A stretch of 64,000 nucleotides of DNA from Devosia equisanguinis (GTDB lineage Bacteria; Pseudomonadota; Alphaproteobacteria; Rhizobiales; Devosiaceae), in contig NZ_UZWD01000028.1 of NCBI RefSeq assembly GCF_900631955.1, positions 62,001-126,000 of the forward strand, read 5' to 3'. Below are positions 45,662 through 56,003 of the stretch, piece after piece (within the stretch, counting starts at the first letter, position 1; each line of letters starts with the position of its first letter). Under the pieces are notes generated by a model, which had not been told where the DNA came from, did no database searches, and saw only the letters and a program-made list of their open reading frames with translations. The translations under genes and the position numbers were made by a program.

Positions 45662-45939
45662 CATGACCCCCAGGAATATGATTTTCAATTCGGCGTAAAA
45701 CTGCCAAATTTGCGGCTATCCAACTGCCACATTCGGCGATCATAAGCAATAAAATTGCGCGGGCAAAAATAACTTCGCCCGTAGGACTTTGTTAACCGCA
45801 CTGACCGCGAAGTGGTGGCAAGTTGCATGCGTGGGGCCGGATCCCTTCACCGGGTATTAACCACAAGGCTCCTAGTGTGCCAGCCATAGTGTAGCGAGCG
45901 CGTTTTTGTTCGCAGTGTTGAGTAACGAGTAAGAGTTCC

Positions 45940-47466
<1,527 letters not shown>

Positions 47467-47548
47467 TCCCGTCGTCGCCTATTCCAGACATGCGTCCCAA
47501 TTTCGCCCGGATCAGGGCATGGAAAGGGCATGGCACAGGAGACCTCAC

Positions 47549-48178
47549 GTGAACCGTATGCTCATCGCCGTCGCGACGCTTTTGATGCTGACGCTGGGCG
47601 CCACGGCGCAGAACCTCAACGTACCGCCCGGGGACAACCAGCCTGCCATTGTGACGACCTATCGGCCTTCGGCGGTGGTTTCGGCCCGGCTGCAGCGGCA
47701 ATTTCTCGACAATGTGCGCTGGTCTGCCGGCATTCCGGCGCGCGACCAGCTGGCGGCCGCCTTTGCCGAGCGCAGCCCCGGTGAAATCTGGCAGGAGCTG
47801 GTGGCGGCGGACGGGCTCAAGACCGGTGACGCTGCCGACGCACTGACCGCCTATTGGGTGCTCAACTGGATTACCGCCAACGCGGCCTATGACACCAAGG
47901 TCGACAATGGCCCGGTACAGGCACAGGTGCGCCAGGCGCTCGCCGATGACCCCAATTTCCGCACCATGAACGATCGGCAAAAGCAGGAAATGGCGGAGGG
48001 TTATATCCTCAACTTCCTTCTGGAGCACGCCGCGCTCAACGATGCAGTGGCGCGCAAGGATATCGAGGCTTTGTTCAAACTTTCGAGCGCGTCGGTGGCG
48101 CGCTTCCGCCAGCAGATGGGGATTGACCTGCTGGCGCTGGCTCCTGGTCCCGAAGGACTGGCGCCGAAGGCGCGGTGA
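47549..48178 (+). CDS. Exported DUF6683-like protein
   Basis: From GTG 47549 (AGGAGA 6 bases upstream) the product is 209 residues, with a signal (MLIAVATLLMLTLGATAQ). The mature part is mostly alpha-helical and lacks cysteines. Recognisable runs are TTYRPSAVVSARLQRQFLDN near residue 38 and TAYWVLNWITANAAYD near 105; the pattern matches a small secreted family of unknown function (DUF6683, recalled from memory and not searched). It is 82 bases after the kinase gene and convergent with cobT. Confidence 0.72.
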   Translation: MNRMLIAVATLLMLTLGATAQNLNVPPGDNQPAIVTTYRPSAVVSARLQRQFLDNVRWSAGIPARDQLAAAFAERSPGEIWQELVAADGLKTGDAADALTAYWVLNWITANAAYDTKVDNGPVQAQVRQALADDPNFRTMNDRQKQEMAEGYILNFLLEHAALNDAVARKDIEALFKLSSASVARFRQQMGIDLLALAPGPEGLAPKAR

Positions 48179-48217
48179 GGCGAGCGGCAGCCGGCGTGCC
48201 GGGAGCCACCAAAAACC

Positions 48218-49240
48218 TCAGTCGCCCTTGCCGCTGACGGCGGCGCTTTCGAAGGTCGCCATGTTGTTGTGCAGGTGAAGGGCGGTCTTGGCCATGACGA
48301 TGGCGAGAGCCGCGCCGCTGCCTTCGCCCAGGCGCATGCCGAAATCGAGCAGGCCGGTCTGGCCCATATTCTCGAGCACACGCGCATGGGCACCTTCGGC
48401 CGAGACATGGGCGAAAAGGCAGTGGTTGATCGATGCAGGATTGACCGCATGGGCGATGGCGGCCGCCGCAGTCGCCACATAGCCATCGACGATGACCGGA
48501 ACCTTCTGGTGACGCGCGGCAATCAGAGCGCCGAGCATGGCAGCGATTTCACGGCCGCCGAGGCGGGCAAGGATGGCGAGAGGATGGTCGAGTTCACCGG
48601 CGTGGCGCGCCAGGGCACGATCAACGGCATCGGCCTTGCGGGCGAGGCCGGCATCGTCAACGCCGGTGCCACGACCGACCCAGTCGGCGCCGCTGCCACC
48701 ATAGAGCGCAGCATAGATGGCGGCAGCGATAGTCGTATTGCCGATCCCCATTTCGCCCAGGCCGATGAGATCAGGTTTGCCCGCCACCGCTTCCATACCG
48801 TAGGCGATGGTGGCCGCGCACATCTGGTCGTCGAGCGCAGCCTCCTGGGTGATGTCGCCGGTGGGCAATTCCAGCGCCAGCTCGAACACTCTGAGATTGA
48901 TTTCATGCAATCCGCATATCTGCGAAATGGCGGCGCCACCATTGGTGAAGTTGGCGACCATCTGAGCCGTCACTTCGCGCGGAAAGGCCGAGACACCCTG
49001 ATCGGTGACGCCGTGATTGCCGGCGAAAATGGTGACCATGGGGTTGTCGAGACGGGGGCGCGACCGGTGCTGCCAGCGGGCCAGAAACTCGACCAGCTCT
49101 TCCATGCGGCCGAGCGAGCCGGCCGGCTTGGTCAACTGCATTTCGCGGGCCCGTACGGCCGCTACGGCGGCATCGTCGCCATCGGGCACGGCGGTCAGCA
49201 GTTCGACGATATCGGAAAAAGCGGGATTGAGGGCGGGCAT
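48218..49240 (-). CDS. cobT: Nicotinate-nucleotide--dimethylbenzimidazole phosphoribosyltransferase
   Basis: Makes alpha-ribazole phosphate for the lower ligand of cobalamin. The 340-residue protein has KPAGSLGRMEELVEFLARWQ near residue 36, FAGNHGVTDQGVSAFP near 70, LIGLGEMGIGNTTIAAAI near 158 (substrate loop), and the catalytic glutamate region HVSAEGAHARVLENMG near 300. It is divergent from cobS with 60 bases between the starts, so they likely share a control region. No cobalamin riboswitch was recognisable in that short gap. Confidence 0.95.
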   Translation of the reverse strand: MPALNPAFSDIVELLTAVPDGDDAAVAAVRAREMQLTKPAGSLGRMEELVEFLARWQHRSRPRLDNPMVTIFAGNHGVTDQGVSAFPREVTAQMVANFTNGGAAISQICGLHEINLRVFELALELPTGDITQEAALDDQMCAATIAYGMEAVAGKPDLIGLGEMGIGNTTIAAAIYAALYGGSGADWVGRGTGVDDAGLARKADAVDRALARHAGELDHPLAILARLGGREIAAMLGALIAARHQKVPVIVDGYVATAAAAIAHAVNPASINHCLFAHVSAEGAHARVLENMGQTGLLDFGMRLGEGSGAALAIVMAKTALHLHNNMATFESAAVSGKGD

Positions 49241-49300
49241 GGCAGGTCCAGCACGATATGATAGGAGGGGCGCCGGACTTGTTGCTCATAACGGAGCGAA

Positions 49301-50167
49301 TTGCAATTGACGCCAGAGGTGCACGAAGACGCCCCCGACGGGATCGATCCGGCGGTGACCGAAGCCGACAAACCGCGCTCGTCGCCCCAGGCGATGGGGC
49401 TCAAAGACGATTTCGTCATGGCGTTGCGCTTCTTTTCGCGCCTGCCGACCGGCGATTCTCCGCACCTGCCACCCGATCTCGACCGCATCGCCATGGCGCT
49501 GCCGCTGGCGAGCCTGGTGATGGGGATCATTCCAGCGCTATTGCTGATCGGTGGCACCATGGCGGGACTGCCAAGTTACTTCGCGGCGGTGCTAGCGGTT
49601 GGAGCTGTGGTGGTCGTGGGTGGCGGCATGATGGAAGACGCGCTGGCCGATGCAGCCGATGGGCTGTTTGGCGGTTCCACGCGCGAGCGGCGACTGGAAA
49701 TCTTGAAGGATAGCCGACACGGCACCTTCGGTGTCGCCGCCCTTTGCCTGTTTCTGCTGTTGCGGGTTACCGCACTGGGGAGTGTCGCCGCGACAAATCC
49801 ATTGGCGGCGGCGGGAATTTGGCTCGCCGCCAATATTGCCGGCCGCTCAGGGGGATTGTGGGTGGCGGTCGCCCTGCCCCCGGCGCGCAGCGATGGCGCG
49901 TCGGCCGCAGCAGGCATGCTGCCGGGTTCGCGCTTCGCCGTTGGCGCGGCATTGGCAATGATGCTGGCCTTTGTGCTCGGCGCTCCGTTTACGAGTCTGG
50001 TCGGGCTGTCGCTGGCCCTCGTCGCCATCGGGCTGGTGGCAGTGGGCTGGACGGCGTTGTGCCGGAGGCTGGTGGGCGGGCAGACCGGCGACCTGATCGG
50101 CGCAGCCGGCGGACTTGGGGAGGTGGCGGCGCTGAGCTTGCTGCTGATCTTTACCCCATTGCCTTGA
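49301..50167 (+). CDS. cobS: Adenosylcobinamide-GDP ribazoletransferase
   Basis: Integral membrane cobalamin synthase that joins adenosylcobinamide-GDP with alpha-ribazole. The product is 288 residues; the TTG start at 49301 has CGGAG 4 bases upstream. After about 40 polar residues the CobS core begins with LRFFSRLPTGDSPH. Metal-binding acidic residues are in MEDALADAADGLFGG near 110, and LKDSRHGTFGVAALC follows. Six to seven hydrophobic helices. It works after CobT, encoded divergently. Confidence 0.94.
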   Translation: MQLTPEVHEDAPDGIDPAVTEADKPRSSPQAMGLKDDFVMALRFFSRLPTGDSPHLPPDLDRIAMALPLASLVMGIIPALLLIGGTMAGLPSYFAAVLAVGAVVVVGGGMMEDALADAADGLFGGSTRERRLEILKDSRHGTFGVAALCLFLLLRVTALGSVAATNPLAAAGIWLAANIAGRSGGLWVAVALPPARSDGASAAAGMLPGSRFAVGAALAMMLAFVLGAPFTSLVGLSLALVAIGLVAVGWTALCRRLVGGQTGDLIGAAGGLGEVAALSLLLIFTPLP

Positions 50168-50225
50168 AATCGTCGCCAGCAAGCCTTTAATCGATAGAGA
50201 CGAAGGCGAAAGGGACCAAAGTCGC

Positions 50226-50912
50226 ATGTTGTTTATCGGGCTTGCCCTCGTCGTTGCCGCCGCCATCGTTCTCCTGATCAGCGCCGATGCCGGCAGCATG
50301 ATCGGGCTGACGCAGAACCAGACGGCACAGCTGGTGCCTTTGGTCATCATCCTCATTGTTTTCGCCGGTGGGCTGTTCGCCCGACGTCATCGCGCGGCGG
50401 AACTGGTGGGCGGGCTGATGCTGTGGGTGGGCATCTTCGCCGCTGTCATGGTGGGCTATGCCTATCGCGACGACATTCTGGGCGTGGTCAGCCGGGTGAC
50501 GGGCGAATTGCGGCCCGGCATGGCCATTGTCGACAGCAATACTGGCACCGCCACGTTCAGGCGCGGGCTGGGCGGACATTTCGAGGTCAATGCCAATATC
50601 AACGGCCACGTGACCCCGATGATCTTCGACACCGGCGCCAGCGCCGTGGTGTTGACGGTAGAGGACGCACAAGCGGCGGGCATCGATACGACGGGCCTGC
50701 GCTATACCGTGCCCGTGTCCACCGCCAATGGGCGCGGCATGGCGGCGCGCACGCGGCTCGAAATGCTGGAAGTGGGCGGGATTGTCAGGCGCAATGTCAC
50801 GGCGTTCGTGACCGAGGCGGGGGCGATGGACACCAGCCTTTTGGGCATGACCTTCCTTGAAACCCTCAGCCGCTACAGTGTCTCGCAGAATGCACTGGAG
50901 CTGGTGGATTGA
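50226..50912 (+). CDS. Membrane-anchored clan AA aspartic protease (TIGR02281-like)
   Basis: A 228-residue protein with three N-terminal hydrophobic helices (residues 1-20, 35-52 and 60-80) and a periplasmic retropepsin-like domain. The active-site motif is IFDTGASAVVL, with catalytic Asp135; the flap region follows near RYTVPVSTANG and the hydrophobic GMTFLETL motif near the end. The domain is a single half, so it should act as a dimer. It follows cobS by 58 bases, a neighbourhood often seen in Rhizobiales. Substrate unknown. Confidence 0.9.
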   Translation: MLFIGLALVVAAAIVLLISADAGSMIGLTQNQTAQLVPLVIILIVFAGGLFARRHRAAELVGGLMLWVGIFAAVMVGYAYRDDILGVVSRVTGELRPGMAIVDSNTGTATFRRGLGGHFEVNANINGHVTPMIFDTGASAVVLTVEDAQAAGIDTTGLRYTVPVSTANGRGMAARTRLEMLEVGGIVRRNVTAFVTEAGAMDTSLLGMTFLETLSRYSVSQNALELVD

Positions 50913-50913
50913 C

Positions 50914-50942
50914 AAAGGGCCGGCCGCGAGGACCGGCCCTTT
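50914..50942. terminator. Bidirectional stem-loop terminator
   Basis: AAAGGGCCGG at 50914-50923 pairs perfectly with CCGGCCCTTT at 50933-50942 (9-base loop). It sits between the protease stop and the facing hydrolase stop, so one element can end both transcripts. Confidence 0.85.
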
Positions 50943-50951
50943 CAGGTTGGA

Positions 50952-52655
50952 TCAACGGATGGCGAACTGGATCGCCTGGCTGCCCACCACATACCAGGTG
51001 ACGAACAGCGCATTGATGAACGCACCCGGCAGGTAACTGCCAGTCCGACGCCAGGCGAAGGTGGACAGGAATGCCACGATCGCCAGCAGCGGCACGAACT
51101 GCATGCCGATGACCGTGGTGAGCGACTCGTTCATGCTGAACAGGTGGCCGGTGAACAGCAGCGTTAGGTACTGGAAGCCAAGGAACAGGATGAAGCCGAC
51201 AATCATCACTGCGATGTTGGACAGATATTGCGCCACGCGGCTGTCGGTACGCACCGACAAGCCAGTATGCAGACCGCGCATCGCCAGGATGAAGTAGGCG
51301 GTGAACGGGATCAGGTAGACCAAGGCGATCTTGGTGCGGATAAGGTCAAGTGGCTTGAGCGCCACCACCCAGAAGCGGAAGTCCACCTTGAAGAGGAAGT
51401 CGGTGGCAGCGACGACCAGATAGCCGATGCCGACAGTGGCAAGAGCAATGAGGACAGAGCCCCAGATATCGCCGCGGCCTTCGATCTTGTTGCCCTTGAA
51501 CACCAGGCCCAGCGCCAGGACGATAATACCGTTCAGCACTGCCCACAGCACGATCTGACTGGTGAAGCTTTGTGGCAAAATCGCAGAGGCCGGGAAAACC
51601 AGGGTCGCCCAGTAGAAGAACGGATAGTAGGTCAGCACAGGGATCAGCGTCGCCAGAGCGAACTGCAGCCACCACTTGCCATTGCGCTTGTCATAGGCCG
51701 CGACGGCAGGCTCCTTACGCAGATGCGCGAAGGCCTGGGTCTTGAGCAGCATGTCAAAGGTGCCGGCCATGAGGACGACGAAACCGACCAGAGCGATCAG
51801 CGTGCCGATTTCCTTCCAGAACCAGATCTGGTTATCGGCCGGAATGGGCTGGGCCCCTTCGAGGGTCTGGTCGAACCAGGTGATGGCGTCGCCAATGGCT
51901 TCGGGCGACAGATGGTTGCCCGGATGGGTGGTGTTGGGCTGCTGCAGGATACGCGCCGTGCCGTTGGCGATATCGCCATAGATCTGGCCGATGACCACTG
52001 GTTCGGTCACACCGAATGCTGTCTGAAGCTTGGTGCTGGTGGGCACCTCCTGCGCGGTGGGGACGCCCCACATGGTGCCGGAAAATTCGTCGAATTTTGA
52101 GAAGACGACGGCGAGGTTACGCGGCCAGCTGGTATCGGCTTCCTTGGCGAAGGGTGCACCGGTGCTCGATCCCTGCAGTACGACGGCCTTATAGGCGTCG
52201 GGCATGGCGGCAGCGGCGGCCAGAACCGTCCAGCCACCCATGGAGTGGCCTTCGAGACCAATATTGTCGGTATCCACGAAATCAAGCGAGCGCAGATAAG
52301 CCAGGCCGCCCGGTCCACCAAAGCCATTGGCAAAGGCCGGTGGGTCGGAATAGCCATGGCCGCCTTGGTCAAGTGCCAGCACTACATAGCCGCGGCGGGC
52401 AAATTCAATGGCGAAACCGTCCTGGGTTTCGCGGCTGTTGAAATAGCCGTGCACGGCCAGAATTGCAGGCGCCTTGTTCTCGGCGGAGACGCCGGGCGGC
52501 ACATAGAGCAGACCGCTCAGCACCTGGCCGCTCTGGCCATTGAAGCGCAGATCGCGGATGGAAATGCCACCCGAAGTCTGGATGAAGTGCGCCAGAAGCG
52601 CACCGATAAGAATGATGATCCACCCCGCGTGGAACAGGCGATTTTTTATTGTCAT
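50952..52655 (-). CDS. Alpha/beta hydrolase fused to a polytopic membrane domain
   Basis: A 567-residue protein in two halves. A first helix (residues about 9-28) anchors an alpha/beta hydrolase domain (about 30-270), seen by AILAVHGYFNSRETQDGF, then the nucleophile elbow GLEGHSMGGW with Ser138, and a late histidine in THPGNHLSP near 258. From about 285 to the end there are roughly eight hydrophobic helices, the last in FINALFVTWYVVGSQAIQF. The hydrolase resembles dienelactone/acetyl-ester hydrolases. The membrane half has no motif I recognise; it could be a transporter or a lipid-handling domain. Topology would put the hydrolase in the periplasm if the N-terminus is cytoplasmic. Confidence 0.85.
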   Translation of the reverse strand: MTIKNRLFHAGWIIILIGALLAHFIQTSGGISIRDLRFNGQSGQVLSGLLYVPPGVSAENKAPAILAVHGYFNSRETQDGFAIEFARRGYVVLALDQGGHGYSDPPAFANGFGGPGGLAYLRSLDFVDTDNIGLEGHSMGGWTVLAAAAAMPDAYKAVVLQGSSTGAPFAKEADTSWPRNLAVVFSKFDEFSGTMWGVPTAQEVPTSTKLQTAFGVTEPVVIGQIYGDIANGTARILQQPNTTHPGNHLSPEAIGDAITWFDQTLEGAQPIPADNQIWFWKEIGTLIALVGFVVLMAGTFDMLLKTQAFAHLRKEPAVAAYDKRNGKWWLQFALATLIPVLTYYPFFYWATLVFPASAILPQSFTSQIVLWAVLNGIIVLALGLVFKGNKIEGRGDIWGSVLIALATVGIGYLVVAATDFLFKVDFRFWVVALKPLDLIRTKIALVYLIPFTAYFILAMRGLHTGLSVRTDSRVAQYLSNIAVMIVGFILFLGFQYLTLLFTGHLFSMNESLTTVIGMQFVPLLAIVAFLSTFAWRRTGSYLPGAFINALFVTWYVVGSQAIQFAIR

Positions 52656-52866
52656 TGAAAGGAGCTCCCCACATGTTGCTTATGCCTATGGCACAGCGAC
52701 AGGCGCAATTTAGCGTCAACGCGAAAGAAAAGCGAACGCAAACGAAACGACTTTAAACAGAAACGAAAATTCGACCGCAAGGGAAATTCGTCATTCCGCA
52801 CAAGGACATGGGTATCGAGCGGCACCTAGGGTGCCGTCCGACTAGACGAAAGGCTTAGCGACAGGA

Positions 52867-53859
52867 TCAGGCAGAAGCGGCGAAATCTCGCATTTCGACC
52901 ACTGCCAGAGCGCGCTCGAAAACCTCGGGGCCCGCTCCCCGTTTGCAAGCGTCAACGCTGAGGATCTGGCGGAACTGACGCGCGCCCGGGCGGCCATTGG
53001 CAAGGCCGAGCATGTGACGGGCAATGGCATTGAGCCGGACGCCCTGTGCCAGTTCACCTTCGGCGTACTCGGCCATGGCCGCCATAATGGCCGCAAGCTC
53101 GGGCACGTCGCGGTCATCGCCGAAAATGCGGCGATCGACATCGGCCAGCAGCATGGGGTTATGATAAGCAGCGCGGCCGAGCATAACGCCGTCGGTATAG
53201 GCAAGCTGCTCGTCCACCTGTTCCAGTGTCTCGATGCCGCCATTGATCATCACCGGCAGCGGCGACAGGCGAGCGCGCAGGCGATGCACGCGCTCGTAAT
53301 TGAGCGGCGGAATGGTGCGGTTTTCCTTGGGGCTGAGGCCCTGCAGCCAGGCCTTGCGCGCATGCACATAGAGCGCGGCCACACCGGCTTCCACCATGGC
53401 ATCGGCGAACCGATCGAGGCTTTCCTCGACATCCTGGTCGTCGATGCCGATGCGGCACTTGACGGTCACCGGCCGATCGGTGGTATCACGCATGGCGCGC
53501 ACGCAGTCCGCGACCAGCGCCGGCTCCGCCATCAGGCAGGCACCGAAGCGCCCAGACTGCACCCGATCCGAGGGGCAGCCGACATTGAGATTGATTTCGT
53601 CATAACCGAATGCGGTTGCGACCCCGGTAGCCTTGGCCAGTTCTGCCGGATCGGACCCGCCCAGCTGCAATGCCAGTGGGTGCTCGACCTCATGATAGCG
53701 CAAATGCCGCTCGGCATCCCCATGCACAACCGCCCCGCTATTGACCATTTCGGTGAACAGCAGACTATGACGCGTCAGCAGCCGATGCAGGTACCGGCAC
53801 TGACGATCAGTCCAGTCCATCATCGGCGCAACGGAAAAGCGGCGGGCAGAGCTCATCAT
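52867..53859 (-). CDS. dusA: tRNA-dihydrouridine synthase A
   Basis: FMN enzyme that reduces uridines 20 and 20a in tRNA. From ATG 53859 the protein has 330 residues (a TTG at 53865 is in frame). It begins RRFSVAPMMDWTDRQCRYLHRL, the usual DusA start. The catalytic cysteine lies in LNVGCPSDRVQSGRFGACLM near residue 105, VKCRIGIDD near 136, and the flavin site INGGI near 208 and DGVMLGRAAYHNP near 227. The C-terminal helical tRNA-binding domain is complete. Confidence 0.95.
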   Translation of the reverse strand: MMSSARRFSVAPMMDWTDRQCRYLHRLLTRHSLLFTEMVNSGAVVHGDAERHLRYHEVEHPLALQLGGSDPAELAKATGVATAFGYDEINLNVGCPSDRVQSGRFGACLMAEPALVADCVRAMRDTTDRPVTVKCRIGIDDQDVEESLDRFADAMVEAGVAALYVHARKAWLQGLSPKENRTIPPLNYERVHRLRARLSPLPVMINGGIETLEQVDEQLAYTDGVMLGRAAYHNPMLLADVDRRIFGDDRDVPELAAIMAAMAEYAEGELAQGVRLNAIARHMLGLANGRPGARQFRQILSVDACKRGAGPEVFERALAVVEMRDFAASA

Positions 53860-53956
53860 AGGCAAGGCAATCTTTCATTCTGACGTCCTTGTCCAGCCCC
53901 TGCCGACCGGCAAGGCTTCACAAGCGCGCAAAGCTGACGCGCACAACGCCCGCCAA

Positions 53957-53970
53957 CTGATCTGGATCAA
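53957..53970 (+). promoter_or_regulatory. FNR/FixK-type binding site before the universal stress protein gene
   Basis: CTGATCTGGATCAA matches the TTGATnnnnATCAA consensus in 13 of 14 positions counting the spacer as free, with only the first T changed. Its centre is about 64 bases before the start codon. A TAGGGT at 53993-53998 would be a -10 element 41-42 bases from a class II start site. It predicts induction of the stress protein at low oxygen. Confidence 0.75.
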
Positions 53971-54027
53971 AGCGGCGGGACGTGTGTTGATGTAGGGTAA
54001 GTTCATATCAGGCCAGAGGAGCCCATC

Positions 54028-54477
54028 ATGTATTCTCGCATCGTTTGCGCCATAGACGGATCGGAGTTGAGCACCAAGGCCCTGCGGCATGCTTTGGCGC
54101 TGGCGGCCAAGCTCGGCGCGAAGGTAACGGCTGTGACCGTCACCGAACCTTCGGTGATCGTAGCGCCGGGTGCAGAGATCATGATGGTCGATACCAGCAG
54201 CATCATTTCCGACCTCGACGAGGCCAAGGCCTCTTCTGCCAAAGCGACTTTGGCGGATGCCGAAGTGGTCGCCAAAGGCGATGGCCAGGCGATCACCACG
54301 GTGCATGTCGCCAACAGTCCGGCAGCCGAGGGCATTTTGCATGCGGCCAAGGAGAATACGGCCGATTTGATCGTGATGGGATCGCATGGCCGGCGTGGAC
54401 TGGGGCGACTGCTGCTGGGCAGCCAAGCCGCAGAAGTGCTCGCCCACTCGGACGTCCCGGTGCTGATCATCAAATAG
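54028..54477 (+). CDS. Universal stress protein (UspA family)
   Basis: A 149-residue single-domain Usp. MYSRIVCAIDGSELSTKALR starts the first strand; near the C-terminus DLIVMGSHGRRGLGRLLLGSQA is the ATP-binding loop (GxxGxxG(S)-type: GSHGRRGLGRLLLGS), and it ends HSDVPVLIIK. GAGGAG lies 6 bases before the start. The FNR/FixK-type box upstream suggests use in oxygen limitation, as for many alphaproteobacterial Usp genes. Confidence 0.93.
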   Translation: MYSRIVCAIDGSELSTKALRHALALAAKLGAKVTAVTVTEPSVIVAPGAEIMMVDTSSIISDLDEAKASSAKATLADAEVVAKGDGQAITTVHVANSPAAEGILHAAKENTADLIVMGSHGRRGLGRLLLGSQAAEVLAHSDVPVLIIK

Positions 54478-54499
54478 CGGCGGCGGGACGCAATTGCCA

Positions 54500-54511
54500 C
54501 TAACATGTTAG
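54500..54511 (+). promoter_or_regulatory. Perfect 12-bp palindrome before the FGGY kinase gene
   Basis: CTAACATGTTAG is fully self-complementary and lies 60 bases before the kinase start, within a 94-base gap. That size and position suit a dimeric repressor such as a LacI, GntR or TetR protein; the regulator is not in the window. Confidence 0.5.
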
Positions 54512-54571
54512 CGCTGGCATGGCGCGGCAATTTCCGCTATGGGCGTTTGAACGCCCCGGGATTGTCGCGCC

Positions 54572-55945
54572 ATGAGCCAAGTTACGCCTCGTCGCATTGC
54601 CGTTATCGATATCGGCAAAACCAATGCCAAGGTGGTGTTGATCGATGCCACCGATCGCGCACAACTGGCGGCGCGCTCCACACCTAATCATGTGCGCAGC
54701 GATGGCCCATATCCGCATGCCGACACCGAAAGGCTTTGGGCCTTCATCCTGTCGAGCCTGACCGAGATCGGTGCTGAATTCGGCATCGATGGTATTTCCA
54801 TCACAACCCATGGCGCCACAGGCGCATTGCTGGCCGGCGACCGGCTGGCGCTGCCAGTGCTGGACTATGAATTTGGCGGGCCAGATGAGTTGGCTAGCGA
54901 ATATGCTGGTGTGCGGCCCGATTTCAGCGGAAGCTTTTCGCCCGCTCTGCCCAATGGGCTCAATTGGGGGGCGCAGTTGTTCTGGCAGGCGCGCAGCTTC
55001 CCGGAGCAATTTGCCGAGGTCTCGGCGATCGTGCCCTATGCGCAATATTGGGCCTGGCGTTTGACCGGGGTGTTGGCGAGCGAAGTCACGTCGCTCGGCT
55101 GTCATACGGACCTCTGGTCGCCGGACAAGGCAGATTTTTCCAGCCTGGTCGATGCCATGGGCTGGCGGCACCTGTTTCCGCCAGTGCGGCCGGCGGCATC
55201 TGTGCTCGGCGCATTACTGCCCGACCTGGCCGAAATCACCGGTCTTGCCACGGCGACACCTGTCACCGTCGGCATCCACGATTCAAATGCGTCTCTGCTG
55301 CCACATCTGGGGGCGCAGGAGCCACCTTTCACCATCGTCTCGAGCGGCACCTGGACCATCGTGATGACGGTTGGGGGCGACACGTCTGGCCTTGACGCCG
55401 GACGGGACAGCCTCGCCAATGTCGACGCCTTCGGGCGGCCGGTGCCGACGGCCCGGTTCATGGGCGGGCGCGAATTTGATCTGCTCGTGCCGGAGATCGC
55501 CACACCGAGTGTGGCCGAGGTGGCGCGGGTGATCGCAGACGATATCCAGGTGCTGCCCAGTTTTGTACCAGGGGTCGGGCCCTTTAGCGACCAGCAGGGA
55601 CGCTGGACGGTGGCGCCGGAGACGCTCAGCGCCGGCGAGCGCACCGCAGCGGTTTCGCTCTATCTTGCGCTTTTGGCGCGCGCGGCGATGGCGCTTTGTG
55701 GCCTTGGACGCAGCATTACCCTCGAGGGACCGCTGGCTCGCAACACGCTGTTTTCCTCTGCCCTGTCACAGCTGACCGGTGTGCCGGTCAGGGCTTCGGG
55801 CGACAGTACCGGAACCAGCCTGGGGGCTAGCCTGTTGTTCGGTGGACAAGCCGCACACAGCGCCTTGCGGGAGCCGGTTCCGCCGCTGGCGGTCGAAGGC
55901 TTCGATGCCTATGTGTCCCGATGGACCGAGCGCGTCGGCGGCTAG
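54572..55945 (+). CDS. FGGY-family carbohydrate kinase (rhamnulokinase/fuculokinase-like)
   Basis: Sugar kinase of 457 residues with the actin-like fold. The first phosphate loop is IAVIDIGKTNAKVVLID near residue 8, and the second-domain loop TIVSSGTWTIVM near 257; the catalytic base region is VGIHDSNASLLPHL near 235. GLGRSITLEGPLARNTLF near 382 fits the adenosine motif. The IGKTN variant is shared by L-rhamnulose, L-fuculose and related kinases. The likely reaction is phosphorylation of a ketose, but which one is open. It is followed after 58 bases by the NDH-2 gene. Confidence 0.9.
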   Translation: MSQVTPRRIAVIDIGKTNAKVVLIDATDRAQLAARSTPNHVRSDGPYPHADTERLWAFILSSLTEIGAEFGIDGISITTHGATGALLAGDRLALPVLDYEFGGPDELASEYAGVRPDFSGSFSPALPNGLNWGAQLFWQARSFPEQFAEVSAIVPYAQYWAWRLTGVLASEVTSLGCHTDLWSPDKADFSSLVDAMGWRHLFPPVRPAASVLGALLPDLAEITGLATATPVTVGIHDSNASLLPHLGAQEPPFTIVSSGTWTIVMTVGGDTSGLDAGRDSLANVDAFGRPVPTARFMGGREFDLLVPEIATPSVAEVARVIADDIQVLPSFVPGVGPFSDQQGRWTVAPETLSAGERTAAVSLYLALLARAAMALCGLGRSITLEGPLARNTLFSSALSQLTGVPVRASGDSTGTSLGASLLFGGQAAHSALREPVPPLAVEGFDAYVSRWTERVGG

Positions 55946-56003
55946 CCCTGGTTGACGTCGGCCTCGGATCGCGTTGACATCGCCAACGACAGAGGAGGCC
56001 GCA

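Noticed and set aside
45780-45860. CtrA-binding site before the membrane histidine kinase
   Set aside because: Two TTAACC half-sites exist but they are about 65 bases apart; the required TTAA-N7-TTAA spacing is missing.
49241-49300. Cobalamin riboswitch between cobT and cobS
   Set aside because: The 60-base gap is far too short for the riboswitch and shows no B12-box-like sequence.
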